In this document: positions 49,996 through 59,375 of the stretch, one piece after another
Position numbering within the stretch: position 1 is the first letter of the stretch
Layout of the letters: every line of letters begins with the position of its first letter
Assembly (NCBI GenBank): GCA_965216515.1
Contig: OZ244173.1
Coordinates: forward strand, 2,604,001 to 2,668,000
Source: CAXMRP01 sp965216515
GTDB lineage: Bacteria; Pseudomonadota; Alphaproteobacteria; Rhizobiales; Afifellaceae
Direction: 5' to 3'
DNA: 64,000 bases
Program-made: the position numbers and the translations under genes
The notes under the pieces: generated by a model
What the model was told of the DNA's origin: nothing
Seen by the model: only the letters and a program-made list of their open reading frames with translations
Database searches by the model: none

Positions 49996-50997
49996 ATGGC
50001 GAAGCCAAAGCCGAATGTGTTTGTCACACGCAAGCTGCCGGATGTCGTGGAAACGCGCATGCGTGAATTGTTCGACACGCGGCTGAACGTCGACGACCGA
50101 CCGATGACCCAGGCCGAGCTGGTGGAGGCGCTGAAGGTTGCGGATGTCCTCGTTCCCACTGTCACCGATCGGATTGATACGGCGATGATCGCCCAGGCCG
50201 GCGAGGGGCTGAAACTGATTGCGAATTTCGGCAACGGCACCGACAACATCGCCGTGGAGGCGGCGGCCGCGAAGGGCATCGCCGTCACCAACACACCCAA
50301 TGTGCTGACCGAGGACACCGCAGACATGACAATGGCGCTGATCCTGGCCGTGCCGCGTCGGCTTGCCGAGGGTGCGCGGGTCTTCCGGGAGGAGGAGCCC
50401 TGGGGTGGTTGGTCACCGACCTGGATGCTCGGAAAGCGGATCTGGGGCAAACGGTTGGGGATCGTCGGCATGGGCCGCATCGGCACCGCCGTCGCCCGCC
50501 GCGCCAAGGCGTTCGGTCTGTCGATCCACTATCACAACCGGCGGCCCGTCGATCCCGAGACCGAGGCTGCGCTGGAGGCGACATACTGGGACAGCCTTGA
50601 TCAGATGCTCGCCCGCATGGACATCATCTCCGTGAATTGCCCGCACACGCCGGCGACGTTTCACCTGCTTTCGCGCCGCCGCCTGGAGTTGCTGCGCCCG
50701 GAAGCCTTTATCGTCAACACCGCCCGTGGCGAGATCATCGACGAGGCGGCGCTGACCGGGATGCTGGAAGCCGGCGATCTGGCTGGCGCCGCGCTTGACG
50801 TCTTCGAACATGAACCGGCGGTCGATCCCCGGCTTGTCCGGCTCGCCCGCGCAAACAAGGTTCTGCTGCTCCCGCACATGGGTTCGGCCACCGTGGAAGG
50901 CCGGATCGAAATGGGCGAAAAGGTCATCATCAACATCCGCGCGCTGATGGATGGCCATAGCCCGCCCGACCGGGTTCTGCCGGCGCTTGCAGGTTAG
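49996..50997 (+). CDS. D-2-hydroxyacid dehydrogenase (glyoxylate/hydroxypyruvate reductase-like)
   Basis: This 333-residue NAD(P)-dependent oxidoreductase is cytoplasmic. The Rossmann loop is GIVGMGRIGTAVARRAKAFG; the catalytic triad is R in NTARGEIIDEAAL, E in DVFEHEPAV and H in LLLPHMGSATVEGR. The close of the substrate domain (FGNGTDNIAVEAAAAKGIAV) suits glyoxylate or hydroxypyruvate reductases. Substrate choice cannot be fixed by eye. GGGGAGGGAG precedes the ATG. It is a single-gene unit. Confidence 0.92.
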   Translation: MAKPKPNVFVTRKLPDVVETRMRELFDTRLNVDDRPMTQAELVEALKVADVLVPTVTDRIDTAMIAQAGEGLKLIANFGNGTDNIAVEAAAAKGIAVTNTPNVLTEDTADMTMALILAVPRRLAEGARVFREEEPWGGWSPTWMLGKRIWGKRLGIVGMGRIGTAVARRAKAFGLSIHYHNRRPVDPETEAALEATYWDSLDQMLARMDIISVNCPHTPATFHLLSRRRLELLRPEAFIVNTARGEIIDEAALTGMLEAGDLAGAALDVFEHEPAVDPRLVRLARANKVLLLPHMGSATVEGRIEMGEKVIINIRALMDGHSPPDRVLPALAG

Positions 50998-51139
50998 GCG
51001 GACGCCGCCCGCTAGCCCGGTATCCCGCAAGCCCGGTATCAGGATCATGCCGCCGCGCCCGGTGCTTCGCGGCCGCCACGGCCCGGCTGTTATCCGGCCT
51101 TCCCGGCCGGCTGGGCCGGTTTTCGGCGGGCCGGAAACC

Positions 51140-51937
51140 TCATGCCGGCACCCTGCGATATTCGATCGTCGCAAACCGCTGGTTCATGCCGTCATACAGC
51201 AGCAGCCGGCCGATCAGCGGCTCGCCGAAACCGCCCGCCAGTTTCAGGACTTCCAGGGCCTGGATCGAACCGATGACGCCGGTGAGCGCTCCCAGTATGC
51301 CGGCCTGCGCACAGGCCGGTACAAGGCCTTCCGGTGGTGCTTCGGGAAAGATGTCGCGATAGCCCGGATTGTCGCCCTCATATGGCAATAAGGTTGTCAC
51401 AGAACCATCGAAACGGCCGACTGCAGCGGAAACGAGGGGGACCCCCATCGCCGCGCAGGCATCGGCCAGGCAGTAGCGGGTCGAGAAATTGTCGGATCCA
51501 TCGGCTATGATATCGTAGGCGCCGACAATATCGGCAACATTCTTGTCATTTAATCGCGTCTCATGCCTGACGGCCCGCACGGTCGGATTCAGACGCTGGA
51601 TCGCCGCTGCCGCGCTCTCGGTCTTTGGCGCGCCGACAGCCGCGGTATCGTGGATGATCTGGCGCTGCAGGTTGGCGAGAGATACGCGGTCGTCGTCGAC
51701 AATTCCCAGGGTGCCGATGCCCGCCGCCGCCAGATAGAGTGCCACGGGCGCACCGAGACCGCCGGCGCCGACGATCAGCACCCGGCACGACTTGAACGCC
51801 TGTTGGCCGGCGCCGCCCACCTCCGGAAGCACGATATGCCGGGCATAGCGCTCAAGCTCCTCCGGTGAGAGGGCGCTGCCCGGCCGCCCGCTCATGGCCG
51901 GCGTGCAATCATGTGTCCCCGGGCTGCGGTCCGTCAT
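51140..51937 (-). CDS. HesA/MoeB/ThiF-family adenylyltransferase
   Basis: This roughly 265-residue E1-like enzyme adenylates the C-terminal glycine of a ubiquitin-fold sulfur carrier (MoaD or ThiS type). It shows LERYARHIVLPEVGGAGQQA, VLIVGAGGLGAPVALYLAAA for ATP binding, DDDRVSLANLQRQIIHDT with the catalytic Arg and Asp, and IADGSDNFSTRYCLADAC. No rhodanese domain is fused and the CxxC zinc pairs of E. coli MoeB are not obvious, which is common in short forms. Start is uncertain: ATG 51937 overlaps the DUF1330 gene by 29 bases, while ATG 51895 lies 14 bases after it; neither has a well-spaced ribosome site. Confidence 0.88.
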   Translation of the reverse strand: MTDRSPGTHDCTPAMSGRPGSALSPEELERYARHIVLPEVGGAGQQAFKSCRVLIVGAGGLGAPVALYLAAAGIGTLGIVDDDRVSLANLQRQIIHDTAAVGAPKTESAAAAIQRLNPTVRAVRHETRLNDKNVADIVGAYDIIADGSDNFSTRYCLADACAAMGVPLVSAAVGRFDGSVTTLLPYEGDNPGYRDIFPEAPPEGLVPACAQAGILGALTGVIGSIQALEVLKLAGGFGEPLIGRLLLYDGMNQRFATIEYRRVPA

Positions 51938-52220
51938 ATCCTTCAAAGATCAGAAAATCGCATTCCGACGATGCCCGCCGGCTTTCGCTCGCCGCCTGAT
52001 AGTCGGTGCTGTGATAGCAGTCGAGCGCCGCCTGGTAGGAGGGAAATTCGACTACGGCATGGCGTTTGCGCGTCGCGCCCTCCGCCACCGTGAACGCGCC
52101 ACCGCGGATGACGAACCGCCCGCCGAAGGCGGCGATCGGCTTGGCATTGGCGGCCATATAGGATTTGAACGTCTCCATGTCGTGAATGTCCTCATGCACG
52201 ACCCAGTATCCTTTCGCCAT
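51909..52220 (-). CDS. DUF1330 family protein
   Basis: This 103-residue small soluble protein of the dimeric alpha-beta barrel fold begins MAKGYWVVHEDIHDMETFKS and has the family stretch GGRFVIRGGAFTVAEGATRK and VVEFPSYQAALDCYHSTDYQ. Function is unknown for the family. AGGAG lies seven bases before the ATG. It is probably co-transcribed with pyrF upstream and the MoeB-like gene downstream. Confidence 0.92.
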   Translation of the reverse strand: MAKGYWVVHEDIHDMETFKSYMAANAKPIAAFGGRFVIRGGAFTVAEGATRKRHAVVEFPSYQAALDCYHSTDYQAASESRRASSECDFLIFEGYDGPQPGDT

Positions 52221-52291
52221 GCTTGCTCCTCCGCTGTCAGGACCGGCGCCCCATCATTGCGGCGCGGTTACCGGTCGTCTGGAAATTCGGC

Positions 52292-53101
52292 CTACAGCGC
52301 CGCCTCGATCTCCGCAACAATCGATTGTGCGGAGCCGGCCGGATCGCCGGCCGCGGTCACCGGCCGGCCAACGACGATATAGTCGGCGCCGGCGGCAACG
52401 GCATCGGCCGGACCGAACACGCGCTTCTGGTCGCCTGCCGCCGCGCCGCGCGGTCGGATGCCGGGCGTGACGATCACCATCGGCGATCCGGCGATCGCGC
52501 GCACCCGGGCCGCTTCTGCCGCCGAGCAGACAATCCCGTCCATGCCGGCCCGCCGGGCATCCTCCGCCCGTGCCTCCACAAGTGCCGCCACGCCGTCGCG
52601 ATAGCCGGCGGCGTGGAGGTCCTTGTCATCCATCGACGTCAGCGCCGTCACCCCCAGCAAGCCGGGGCCGCGGTCACCCCGCGCCGCCACCGCCGCCCGC
52701 ATGGCTTGCGGATAGGCATGGATGGTTGTCAAATTGACATCAAGATTGGCAATTGAGCGAACTCCATTGGAAATAGTGTTGTCAATATCCAGGAGTTTCA
52801 TATCCAGAAAGACCCGTTTTCCCGCCTCTCGCAATTCGGAAACAAGGGGCAGGCCGCCGGTAAAAACAAGCTGCATACCGATTTTGTAGAACGTAACGCT
52901 GTCGCCAAGCTGTGCCACCATGGCCCGCGCCATGTCCGGTGCTGCGAGGTCGAGGGCCACGATCAGCCGGTCGCGGGCATCCCGGGGCCGCAGCGCGCCG
53001 TGCTGTGCCGGCGGTTGGCGCTGTGGCTGCATCGTGTTCTGCGGTAGTCGATTTACGCCGGGCCCGGATTGCCGTGTTTCGGGTTGTGCGGCAGCATGCA
53101 T
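52292..53101 (-). CDS. pyrF: Orotidine 5'-phosphate decarboxylase
   Basis: This roughly 269-residue TIM-barrel enzyme makes UMP. LIVALDLAAPDMARAMVAQL, the catalytic Lys-Asp array FLDMKLLDIDNTISNGV, and VIVTPGIRPRGAAAGDQKRV with the phosphate loop AADYIVVGRP-type end (AGADYIVVGRPVTAAGDP) are all present. ATG 53101 is preferred because GGGGA lies eight bases upstream; ATG 53032, without a ribosome site, would give the usual family length by removing a non-conserved leader of 23 residues. It follows coaA by 25 bp. Confidence 0.94.
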   Translation of the reverse strand: MHAAAQPETRQSGPGVNRLPQNTMQPQRQPPAQHGALRPRDARDRLIVALDLAAPDMARAMVAQLGDSVTFYKIGMQLVFTGGLPLVSELREAGKRVFLDMKLLDIDNTISNGVRSIANLDVNLTTIHAYPQAMRAAVAARGDRGPGLLGVTALTSMDDKDLHAAGYRDGVAALVEARAEDARRAGMDGIVCSAAEAARVRAIAGSPMVIVTPGIRPRGAAAGDQKRVFGPADAVAAGADYIVVGRPVTAAGDPAGSAQSIVAEIEAAL

Positions 53102-53126
53102 AAGTCTTTTCCCCGCAGAATCGCGT

Positions 53127-54083
53127 CTAGAGTTTTCTAAGCGCCACATTGGCAATGGCATGATTCCCGCCCTTGCTCAAGATCAGGTCGGCGCGCAGCC
53201 GTGTCGGCAGGATGTTCTCCAGCAGGTTGACGAGGTTGATCCGGTCCCACAAGCCCTGGGCCATCGCCAGCGCCTCCACATCGTTCAGTTTGGAGTATTT
53301 GTGGAAGTAGGATTTCGGATCGCGGAAGCGGGTTTCGCGCAGCCGCATGAACCGGTCTATATACCATTGCCGGATCGCGCTTTCCTCAGCATCGATGTAA
53401 AGCGAGAAATCGAAGAAATCCGACACGAAAGGGATCGCCATGCCGTCGGCGGGCAGCGGTCCGGTCTGCAGGACATTGAGCCCTTCAAGGATCAGAATGT
53501 CCGGCCGGTCGATCACGGTCTCCGCGCCGGCGACCACATCATAGGCAAGGTGCGAATAGACCGGCGCCGAAACCGGCCCCTTGCCGGCCTTGATGTCGGC
53601 AAGGAAGGCCAGGAGTCGGTCCATGTCGTAGCTTTCGGGAAATCCCTTGCGCTCCATCAGGCCGCGCGCCTCAAGCTCGCGGTTGGGCAGAAGGAACCCG
53701 TCCGTCGTGACCAGCTCGACGTGCGGGCTGCCCGGCCAGCGGGCGAGCAGCTCCTTCAGCAATCGCGCCGTCGTCGACTTGCCGACGGCGACAGAGCCGC
53801 CGATGCCGATGATGAACGGCGTTTTCTTGCGGTTCGCCACACCGAGGAATTTCCGCCGGTCGCCAAACAGACGGATGGAGGCTTCGACATGGTAGGACAG
53901 AAGTCGCGAGATCGGCAGATAGACCTCCTCCACCTCCGCGATCGAGATCGGATCGTTGAGCGAGCGCAACCGGTCGATTTCGTCGGCCGTCAGCGTCATC
54001 GGCGTATCGGCACGCAGGGTCGCCCATTCCGCGACCGTGAAAAACAGGTAGGGCGACATCGGATCCGGCAGGAGGTGGTTCAT
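53127..54083 (-). CDS. coaA: Type I pantothenate kinase
   Basis: This 318-residue enzyme catalyses the first and regulated step of coenzyme A synthesis. IIGIGGSVAVGKSTTARLL is the P-loop; LVTTDGFLLPNRELEARGLM, RKGFPESYDMDRLLAFL, and DILILEGLNVLQTG follow. It shows the PRK-like fold and normal length. ATG 54083 immediately follows the hisE stop (TGAATG). Linkage of coaA to hisE is a regular feature in alphaproteobacteria. Confidence 0.96.
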   Translation of the reverse strand: MNHLLPDPMSPYLFFTVAEWATLRADTPMTLTADEIDRLRSLNDPISIAEVEEVYLPISRLLSYHVEASIRLFGDRRKFLGVANRKKTPFIIGIGGSVAVGKSTTARLLKELLARWPGSPHVELVTTDGFLLPNRELEARGLMERKGFPESYDMDRLLAFLADIKAGKGPVSAPVYSHLAYDVVAGAETVIDRPDILILEGLNVLQTGPLPADGMAIPFVSDFFDFSLYIDAEESAIRQWYIDRFMRLRETRFRDPKSYFHKYSKLNDVEALAMAQGLWDRINLVNLLENILPTRLRADLILSKGGNHAIANVALRKL

Positions 54084-54473
54084 TCAGGCCGCTCCGGGCT
54101 CCGGATCGGGTTCGATATCCCCGCCCCGCCCCGCGTCCGGGTCGCCGCCGGGATTGCCCCGCCGTGCGGCCTTTTCCGCCAATCCGCTTTGGCCCGCCCG
54201 GCTGGCCAGCTCCGCCTTGACATCATCGAAGGCGACGCCGCTCACCTCCAAGAGCGCCAGCAGATGATAGAGCACGTCGGCGGCCTCGGTGATCAATCCG
54301 TCAAGGTCGCCTTCCACCGCGGCGATTGCCGCCTCGACGGCTTCCTCGCCGAGCTTCTGGGCGCATTTTGACGGGCCTTGCGCCTTGAGCTGCGCCGAAT
54401 AGCTCTCCGCGTCGCCTCCTTCCATGCGCGCTGCGATCGTTTTTGCCAGTTGTTCCAGCGTGAAGTCGGTCAT
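54084..54473 (-). CDS. hisE: Phosphoribosyl-ATP pyrophosphatase
   Basis: This 129-residue all-alpha NTP pyrophosphatase catalyses step two of histidine synthesis. FTLEQLAKTIAARMEGGDAE, QKLGEEAVEAAIAAVEGD and ITEAADVLYHLLALLEVSG carry the metal-binding Glu/Asp. A low-complexity Gly/Pro/Asp tail of about 35 residues extends beyond the family core. ATG 54473 lies 10 bases after the hisF stop. Confidence 0.95.
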   Translation of the reverse strand: MTDFTLEQLAKTIAARMEGGDAESYSAQLKAQGPSKCAQKLGEEAVEAAIAAVEGDLDGLITEAADVLYHLLALLEVSGVAFDDVKAELASRAGQSGLAEKAARRGNPGGDPDAGRGGDIEPDPEPGAA

Positions 54474-54483
54474 GGCGCGCCTT

Positions 54484-55272
54484 TTACGCCGAAACCGGCC
54501 GTACGGGTATCCCGAATTTCGCCATGTGGGCCTTGGCCTCGCCGATCGTGTAGGTGCCGAAGTGGAAAATCGAGGCGGCCAGCACCGCACTGGCGTGGCC
54601 GTCGCGAATGCCTTCCACCAGATGGTCGAGTGTTCCCACGCCGCCTGAAGCAATCACCGGCACCCGGACCGCATCGGCGACCGCGGCGGTGAGCGCAAGG
54701 TCGAACCCGGCCTTGGTTCCATCCCGGTCCATGCTGGTGAGGAGGATTTCACCGGCCCCCAGCGCCACGACCTTGCGCGCGAACGCCACCGCATCGATGC
54801 CGGTCGGCTTGCGGCCGCCATGGGTGAAGATCTCCCATCCGGAACGCTGCGCGCCAACCTCACCCTCCAGACGTTTGGCGTCGATGGCGACGACAATGCA
54901 CTGGTTGCCGAACTTGTCGGCCGCGCGGGCGACGAAATCGGGATCGCGCACGGCCGCGGTGTTGATCGAGACCTTGTCGGCGCCGGCCAGAAGCAGCTTG
55001 CGGATATCGTCGACCGTGCGTACCCCGCCGCCCACGGTCAGCGGCATGAAGCAATGCTCCGCCGTCCGGGTGACGACGTCGAAAATCACATCCCGGTCTT
55101 CGTGGCTGGCGGTAATGTCGAGAAAGCACAATTCGTCGGCGCCGGCCGCATCATAGGCTTTGGCCGCTTCCACCGGGTCGCCGGCATCCACCAGATCGAT
55201 GAAGTTGACGCCCTTGACCACCCGGCCATCCTTGACGTCCAGACAGGGGATGACGCGGGCCTTGAGCGTCAT
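54484..55272 (-). CDS. hisF: Imidazole glycerol phosphate synthase cyclase subunit
   Basis: This 262-residue beta/alpha barrel uses ammonia from HisH to close the imidazole ring. The catalytic aspartates are in RVIPCLDVKDGRVVKGVNF and CIVVAIDAKRLEG. PLTVGGGVRTVDDIRKLLLA and VIASGGVGTLDHLVEGI complete the pattern. The ATG overlaps the hisA stop (ATGA). Confidence 0.97.
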   Translation of the reverse strand: MTLKARVIPCLDVKDGRVVKGVNFIDLVDAGDPVEAAKAYDAAGADELCFLDITASHEDRDVIFDVVTRTAEHCFMPLTVGGGVRTVDDIRKLLLAGADKVSINTAAVRDPDFVARAADKFGNQCIVVAIDAKRLEGEVGAQRSGWEIFTHGGRKPTGIDAVAFARKVVALGAGEILLTSMDRDGTKAGFDLALTAAVADAVRVPVIASGGVGTLDHLVEGIRDGHASAVLAASIFHFGTYTIGEAKAHMAKFGIPVRPVSA

Positions 55273-56006
55273 TGCCCGCTCTCCAGCATGGCCAGCGCCG
55301 CGGCCGGATCGATCCGTCCGTCATAGAGCGCGCGGCCGGAGATCGCGCCGTCGAGAATGGCCGCGTCCGGTTCGTTCATGCGCGCAATGTCGGCCATGGA
55401 GGCCAGACCGCCCGAAGCGATAACAGGGATCGCGACGGCGCGGGCAAGTTCGATCGTCGCCGCCCAGTTGATACCGGTCAGCACGCCGTCCCGGTCGATG
55501 TCGGTGTGAATGATGGCGGCGACCCCGGCATCCTCGAACCGCCGGGCGAGGTCCACGGCATCGACATCGGAGGTCTCCGCCCAGCCCTGCGTGGCCACCT
55601 TGCCGCCGCGCGCATCGATTCCCACGGCAATTCGCCCTGGCCATTCTGCCGCCGCCACGCGGACGAGTTCGGGATCGCTCACGGCGATTGTGCCCAGGAT
55701 CACCCTGTCGATCCCCGCTGTCAGCCAGGCGGCGATGGCGTCGCGGTCGCGGATACCGCCGCCCAGTTGCAGCTGCATCGCGCCGTTGACCGCCGCGACA
55801 ATGGCGGCGACAGCCGCCCCATTGCGGCTCTCGCCGGCAAAGGCGCCGTTCAGGTCGACCATGTGCAGCCAGGAAAATCCGAGTTCGGCAAAATGGCGCG
55901 CCTGTGCCGCCGGATCGTCGTTATAGACGGTCGCCTCGGCCATGTTGCCCTTCTTCAGGCGCACGCATTGGCCGTTCTTCAGGTCGATTGCCGGATAGAG
56001 GATCAC
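55269..56006 (-). CDS. hisA: Phosphoribosylformimino-AICAR-P isomerase
   Basis: This 245-residue barrel isomerase of histidine synthesis has LYPAIDLKNGQCVRLKKGNM with the first catalytic Asp, HMVDLNGAFAGESRN, MQLQLGGGIRDRDAIAAWL and the second Asp in IHTDIDRDGVLTGIN. The start is GTG at 56006, giving the family N-terminus; no good ribosome site is visible, and a TTG 57 bases upstream is the only alternative. It is coupled to hisF. Confidence 0.95.
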   Translation of the reverse strand: MILYPAIDLKNGQCVRLKKGNMAEATVYNDDPAAQARHFAELGFSWLHMVDLNGAFAGESRNGAAVAAIVAAVNGAMQLQLGGGIRDRDAIAAWLTAGIDRVILGTIAVSDPELVRVAAAEWPGRIAVGIDARGGKVATQGWAETSDVDAVDLARRFEDAGVAAIIHTDIDRDGVLTGINWAATIELARAVAIPVIASGGLASMADIARMNEPDAAILDGAISGRALYDGRIDPAAALAMLESGQ

Positions 56007-56089
56007 GATTGCGAAAAACGCCAGGTTCCGATTTCGCACGCTACATAAATTGTCGGCCGGCAAAGCGCAAACGCCCGGTCGGCCGGTGC

Positions 56090-58048
56090 CTAGCGTGCAA
56101 TGCGGTAGATCCGCAGCGCCGTGTCGCGCCGCGTGGAAACCGGTTCAAGCCAGGCCGGCGGATCGCCTGCCATCAGTCGGCTGATCAGCCCGTCCGGCGC
56201 CGCTGCCGCATAGACCCGGGATTCCCGGCTCGTCAGGCAAGCCGCAAGCAGCGCGCCGGCGTAGCCGTCCGCGGCGATGTTCGGATCGGCCTCCGTGAAC
56301 AGCCGCAGCATGTCGACGATATCGTCGCCGAAGCGGTGGAATGTTGCCGCCGCGATCCGGTGCCGGGTGTGCAGCAGCACGGGCACGCCCAAGCCCGGCA
56401 TGGCGACAACCTGTGCCGGCGCCATGCCCGCCAGTTCCGTGTGCGAGGCCGCGCGCATGCAGTCGGTGTCGATGATTGTCTTCAGTCCGTCGCCGCGCGG
56501 CGCCGCCACCGCCCGCTGCATCGGTCCGGCGCTAGCATGTTCGGGGATGAAGGCATAGTGCAGGATCGCCATCGAACCCAACCAGGCACCGACCCATGCC
56601 GCATAGGACCAAATGCCGGGCGAGGCCGGTTTTCCGTTCCTGCCGCCAACACCGTCCGCGGGCTGCGGACGCAGCCGGCACACCAGCACCGCGCACGGTG
56701 CGACGGCAATCGCGGCGACGAACATCAGTCCGCGCAATTGGATGAACATGGTCGCAAGTCCGGCCGTCAGCATGATCAGCACCAGCCACCAGTCGGCCCG
56801 GTCCTGCCGCCCGGCGCGCAGGGTGAACCTGACGGTTGCGCCGAGCGCCACGAGCGGCGCGATCAGCAAGATCGAATAGAGAAGCGGCGCGCCGGGAAAC
56901 AGCGCAATCAGCGATCGGGCGTCGACGATCCGGTCCAGCCACAGTTCCTGTAATGCCGGCGTAATCATGTGATAGGGCCCGCCGAAGCAGGCCGGGCCGG
57001 TGAGTGCCAGCGCCGCCACGACCATTCCGGCGACCGGCAACGTCGCTGCCAGCCGGACAACCGCGCGCCGGTCACGGCCGGCAAGCCGCGCAACGCCCAG
57101 CATGCCGATCCCGCCAGTCATCAGCACGGCGGCATGGGGCAGGGCGTAAACGTCGCACGCGGTCCGCATATACCGGTCCGGCCCGACGAGCAGGACGAAA
57201 AGAACAAACGCGACGGCGGCGATGGCGCCGAAAAACGTGCTCAGTGTCGCCGCGATCCGCCCCGGCACGACAATCCAGCACAGGACAACCCAAAGCAGGA
57301 ACGCCGCCGCATAGGGCACGCCTTCGATCGCCACCGCGGGGATGACCGCCACAATTCCGCCGGCGGCGGCGGCGGCCAGCCGGCTTGTCCCCAAGGCCGG
57401 CGCCAGCGCCAGCAGGGCAAGCACCAGCACGATCATCGTCCCGTGATGATCGATATTGCCGATCAGGAAATGATGGGTCGACCAATCCGCAGTTGCCGCG
57501 ATAACGAGCGCCGGAAAGAGCGCCGCCGGTCCGGCAAGCCGTGTTGCGATTCGCGCCTGAAGGCAGAAGAAGGCGAACAGCAGCGCAAACGGCCATACGG
57601 CAAACGCCACACGCTCCGCGGCCGCGGGACCGAGGAAAGGGCCCAGCAATGCCATCAGTCCGGCGACGGGCCCGTCGATCAAACGTGACCAGTGCATTTC
57701 CACGCCGCCCGGACGCCCAACCCGTGTCTGGGTCGGATCGAACCAGCCGCGCCCGTCCAGAAGATCGCGGACCTCGACCAGCCGCATCATGGAATCGATA
57801 TCGAAATACTGGCCGCTTTGCAGTTTCGCCCAGTGGCCGGGATAGGTGACAAGCGCAAAGACAAGCGCGGTCAGCGCACCGAAAACCACAATGCGGCCGG
57901 AAGGTCCGATCCCGGAATACAAGCGCCCCAGGGCAGAGGTTCCACCCGCGCCGGAATGGCGAACAGGTGGATCGTCCCGCTCGTGGCCGCCGATCCCGCC
58001 CGCACCGGATGTGTCGCTCAAGGTCACCTGCCGCCCGCAATTCGTCAT
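56090..58048 (-). CDS. Large multi-pass membrane protein, GT-C-like, function unknown
   Basis: This 652-residue protein has about a dozen hydrophobic segments from residue 55 on and a soluble C-terminal domain of about 150 residues. The first periplasmic loop holds an acidic motif (YFDIDSMMRLVEVRDLLDGR, then GWFDPTQTRVGRPGGV and EMHWSRLIDGP) of the kind seen in GT-C glycosyltransferases and oligosaccharyltransferase-like proteins, where such acids bind metal and lipid-phosphate sugar. A later loop has STHHFLIGNIDHHGTM. I infer a membrane glycosyltransferase, without naming a substrate. ATG 58048 is used; GGGGA lies very close upstream, so the start is not firm. It interrupts hisH and hisA on the same strand. 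Confidence 0.8.
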   Translation of the reverse strand: MTNCGRQVTLSDTSGAGGIGGHERDDPPVRHSGAGGTSALGRLYSGIGPSGRIVVFGALTALVFALVTYPGHWAKLQSGQYFDIDSMMRLVEVRDLLDGRGWFDPTQTRVGRPGGVEMHWSRLIDGPVAGLMALLGPFLGPAAAERVAFAVWPFALLFAFFCLQARIATRLAGPAALFPALVIAATADWSTHHFLIGNIDHHGTMIVLVLALLALAPALGTSRLAAAAAGGIVAVIPAVAIEGVPYAAAFLLWVVLCWIVVPGRIAATLSTFFGAIAAVAFVLFVLLVGPDRYMRTACDVYALPHAAVLMTGGIGMLGVARLAGRDRRAVVRLAATLPVAGMVVAALALTGPACFGGPYHMITPALQELWLDRIVDARSLIALFPGAPLLYSILLIAPLVALGATVRFTLRAGRQDRADWWLVLIMLTAGLATMFIQLRGLMFVAAIAVAPCAVLVCRLRPQPADGVGGRNGKPASPGIWSYAAWVGAWLGSMAILHYAFIPEHASAGPMQRAVAAPRGDGLKTIIDTDCMRAASHTELAGMAPAQVVAMPGLGVPVLLHTRHRIAAATFHRFGDDIVDMLRLFTEADPNIAADGYAGALLAACLTSRESRVYAAAAPDGLISRLMAGDPPAWLEPVSTRRDTALRIYRIAR

Positions 58049-58160
58049 TATCCCCGCGACCGGCAAATAGCCAACCCGCGATCGCCGCGCCAAACCTACC
58101 AGCGGTCGATTGACAGAACCTTTCCCGATACGATCGATCGGATTCGGCGCGCGCGGGCGA

Positions 58161-58817
58161 TCAGGGGTGCCAGGTAAGGAAATTGCCGATCAGGTGCAGG
58201 CCCAGCTCCTGGCTCTTTTCGGGGTGGAACTGGGTGCCGACCATATTGTTGCACCCGACGATGGCGGTAACGGGTCCGCCATAGTCGGCGGTTGCGACCA
58301 GATGTGCGTCCCGGGACGGCGTCAGATGATAGGAATGGACGAAATAGGCATCCAGAGCGCCGGCTGCATTGCCTGTCGGGATCCCGGCGAGAACCGGATG
58401 GTCACGCTTCGGTTCAATCCCGTTCCATCCCATGTGCGGGATACGCAGGGCCGGGTCGTCGGGTACCAGCGCCACCACGTCCCCGGGGATCCAGCCAAAC
58501 CCCGACGTTTCGGCCTTCTCAAACCCGCGGGTTGCCATCAGTTGCGCGCCGACACAGATTCCCAGAAACGGTCGTTTACGGCCAATCACCGCGTCTTCCA
58601 GTGCAGCTACCATTCCCGGCACGGCGTCAAGACCGGCCCGACAATCTGCAAACGCACCGACCCCCGGCAGCACAATTCGATCCGCCGCTCGCACGGCATC
58701 GGCATCTGAAGTGACGACCACGGCGGTGTTGACGTTGCGTTCCCGTGCCGCCCTTTCGAACGCCTTTGCGGCGGAATGCAGGTTGCCGGAACCATAGTCG
58801 ACAATGGCGACTTTCAC
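58161..58817 (-). CDS. hisH: Imidazole glycerol phosphate synthase glutaminase subunit
   Basis: This 218-residue class I glutamine amidotransferase feeds ammonia to HisF. It begins MKVAIVDYGSGNLHSAAKAF; the nucleophile is in PFLGICVGAQLMATRG and the His-Glu pair in GTQFHPEKSQELG. The start is GTG at 58817, inside the stop of the DUF2628 gene (GTGA). Confidence 0.96.
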   Translation of the reverse strand: MKVAIVDYGSGNLHSAAKAFERAARERNVNTAVVVTSDADAVRAADRIVLPGVGAFADCRAGLDAVPGMVAALEDAVIGRKRPFLGICVGAQLMATRGFEKAETSGFGWIPGDVVALVPDDPALRIPHMGWNGIEPKRDHPVLAGIPTGNAAGALDAYFVHSYHLTPSRDAHLVATADYGGPVTAIVGCNNMVGTQFHPEKSQELGLHLIGNFLTWHP

Positions 58818-59323
58818 GATTCCCGCTCCGGGAATAGCCCGGTTACCTGTGTATCGGTTCCGGCGGATGCGACTGCGGCTGTCCCGGCAAGAGCGGCCGC
58901 GGTGCCGGCGTCTGCCGATGGCGGCAACACCTCGCCGGTCTGGCGGGCAGGCGTCGGATTGTCACGACAGAAATAGTGGATTTCCGCCTCATCCAGCGAG
59001 TGTCCGGTGCTGCACCCGGTTTCGCGGTAGCCCCGACGGTCAAGGCTCCAGCGTCTAAGGTTGTTGGCTTCGAAGGCAAAGGCAAATGCGAACAGGATGG
59101 CGATAACACCACCCGGCCCGTCGCCCAACGATGCGGAGGCGGCCATGAGGGCGGCACCAAGAGCGGCATACACAAGCAGGATCAACCACAACCGGTGCCA
59201 CAACAGCCAAAGGAAAGGTACGAACAGCGCCGGCCAGCAGAACCCGTCCTTGACAAAGACTGCCCGCTCATCGGCTTCGCTGCCGGCAAAATCGGATGGT
59301 TTGTGCACCGTATAGGTTTTCAT
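58814..59323 (-). CDS. DUF2628 membrane protein
   Basis: This 169-residue protein begins MKTYTVHKPSDFAGSEADER. It has a short cytoplasmic N-domain (AVFVKDGFCWPALFVPFLWL opens the membrane part), two or three hydrophobic helices, and the motif FEANNLRRWSLDRRGYRE after the last, a family hallmark. The tail is Ala/Gly/Thr-rich. Its function is unknown. It sits between hisB and hisH and overlaps hisH by four bases, an arrangement I recall from other alphaproteobacteria. Confidence 0.9.
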   Translation of the reverse strand: MKTYTVHKPSDFAGSEADERAVFVKDGFCWPALFVPFLWLLWHRLWLILLVYAALGAALMAASASLGDGPGGVIAILFAFAFAFEANNLRRWSLDRRGYRETGCSTGHSLDEAEIHYFCRDNPTPARQTGEVLPPSADAGTAAALAGTAAVASAGTDTQVTGLFPERES

Positions 59324-59375
59324 GCTCTTCTTCGTCCGCGGCCAACGGCTTCAATCCGAAGGCAGATTGCCGCCA

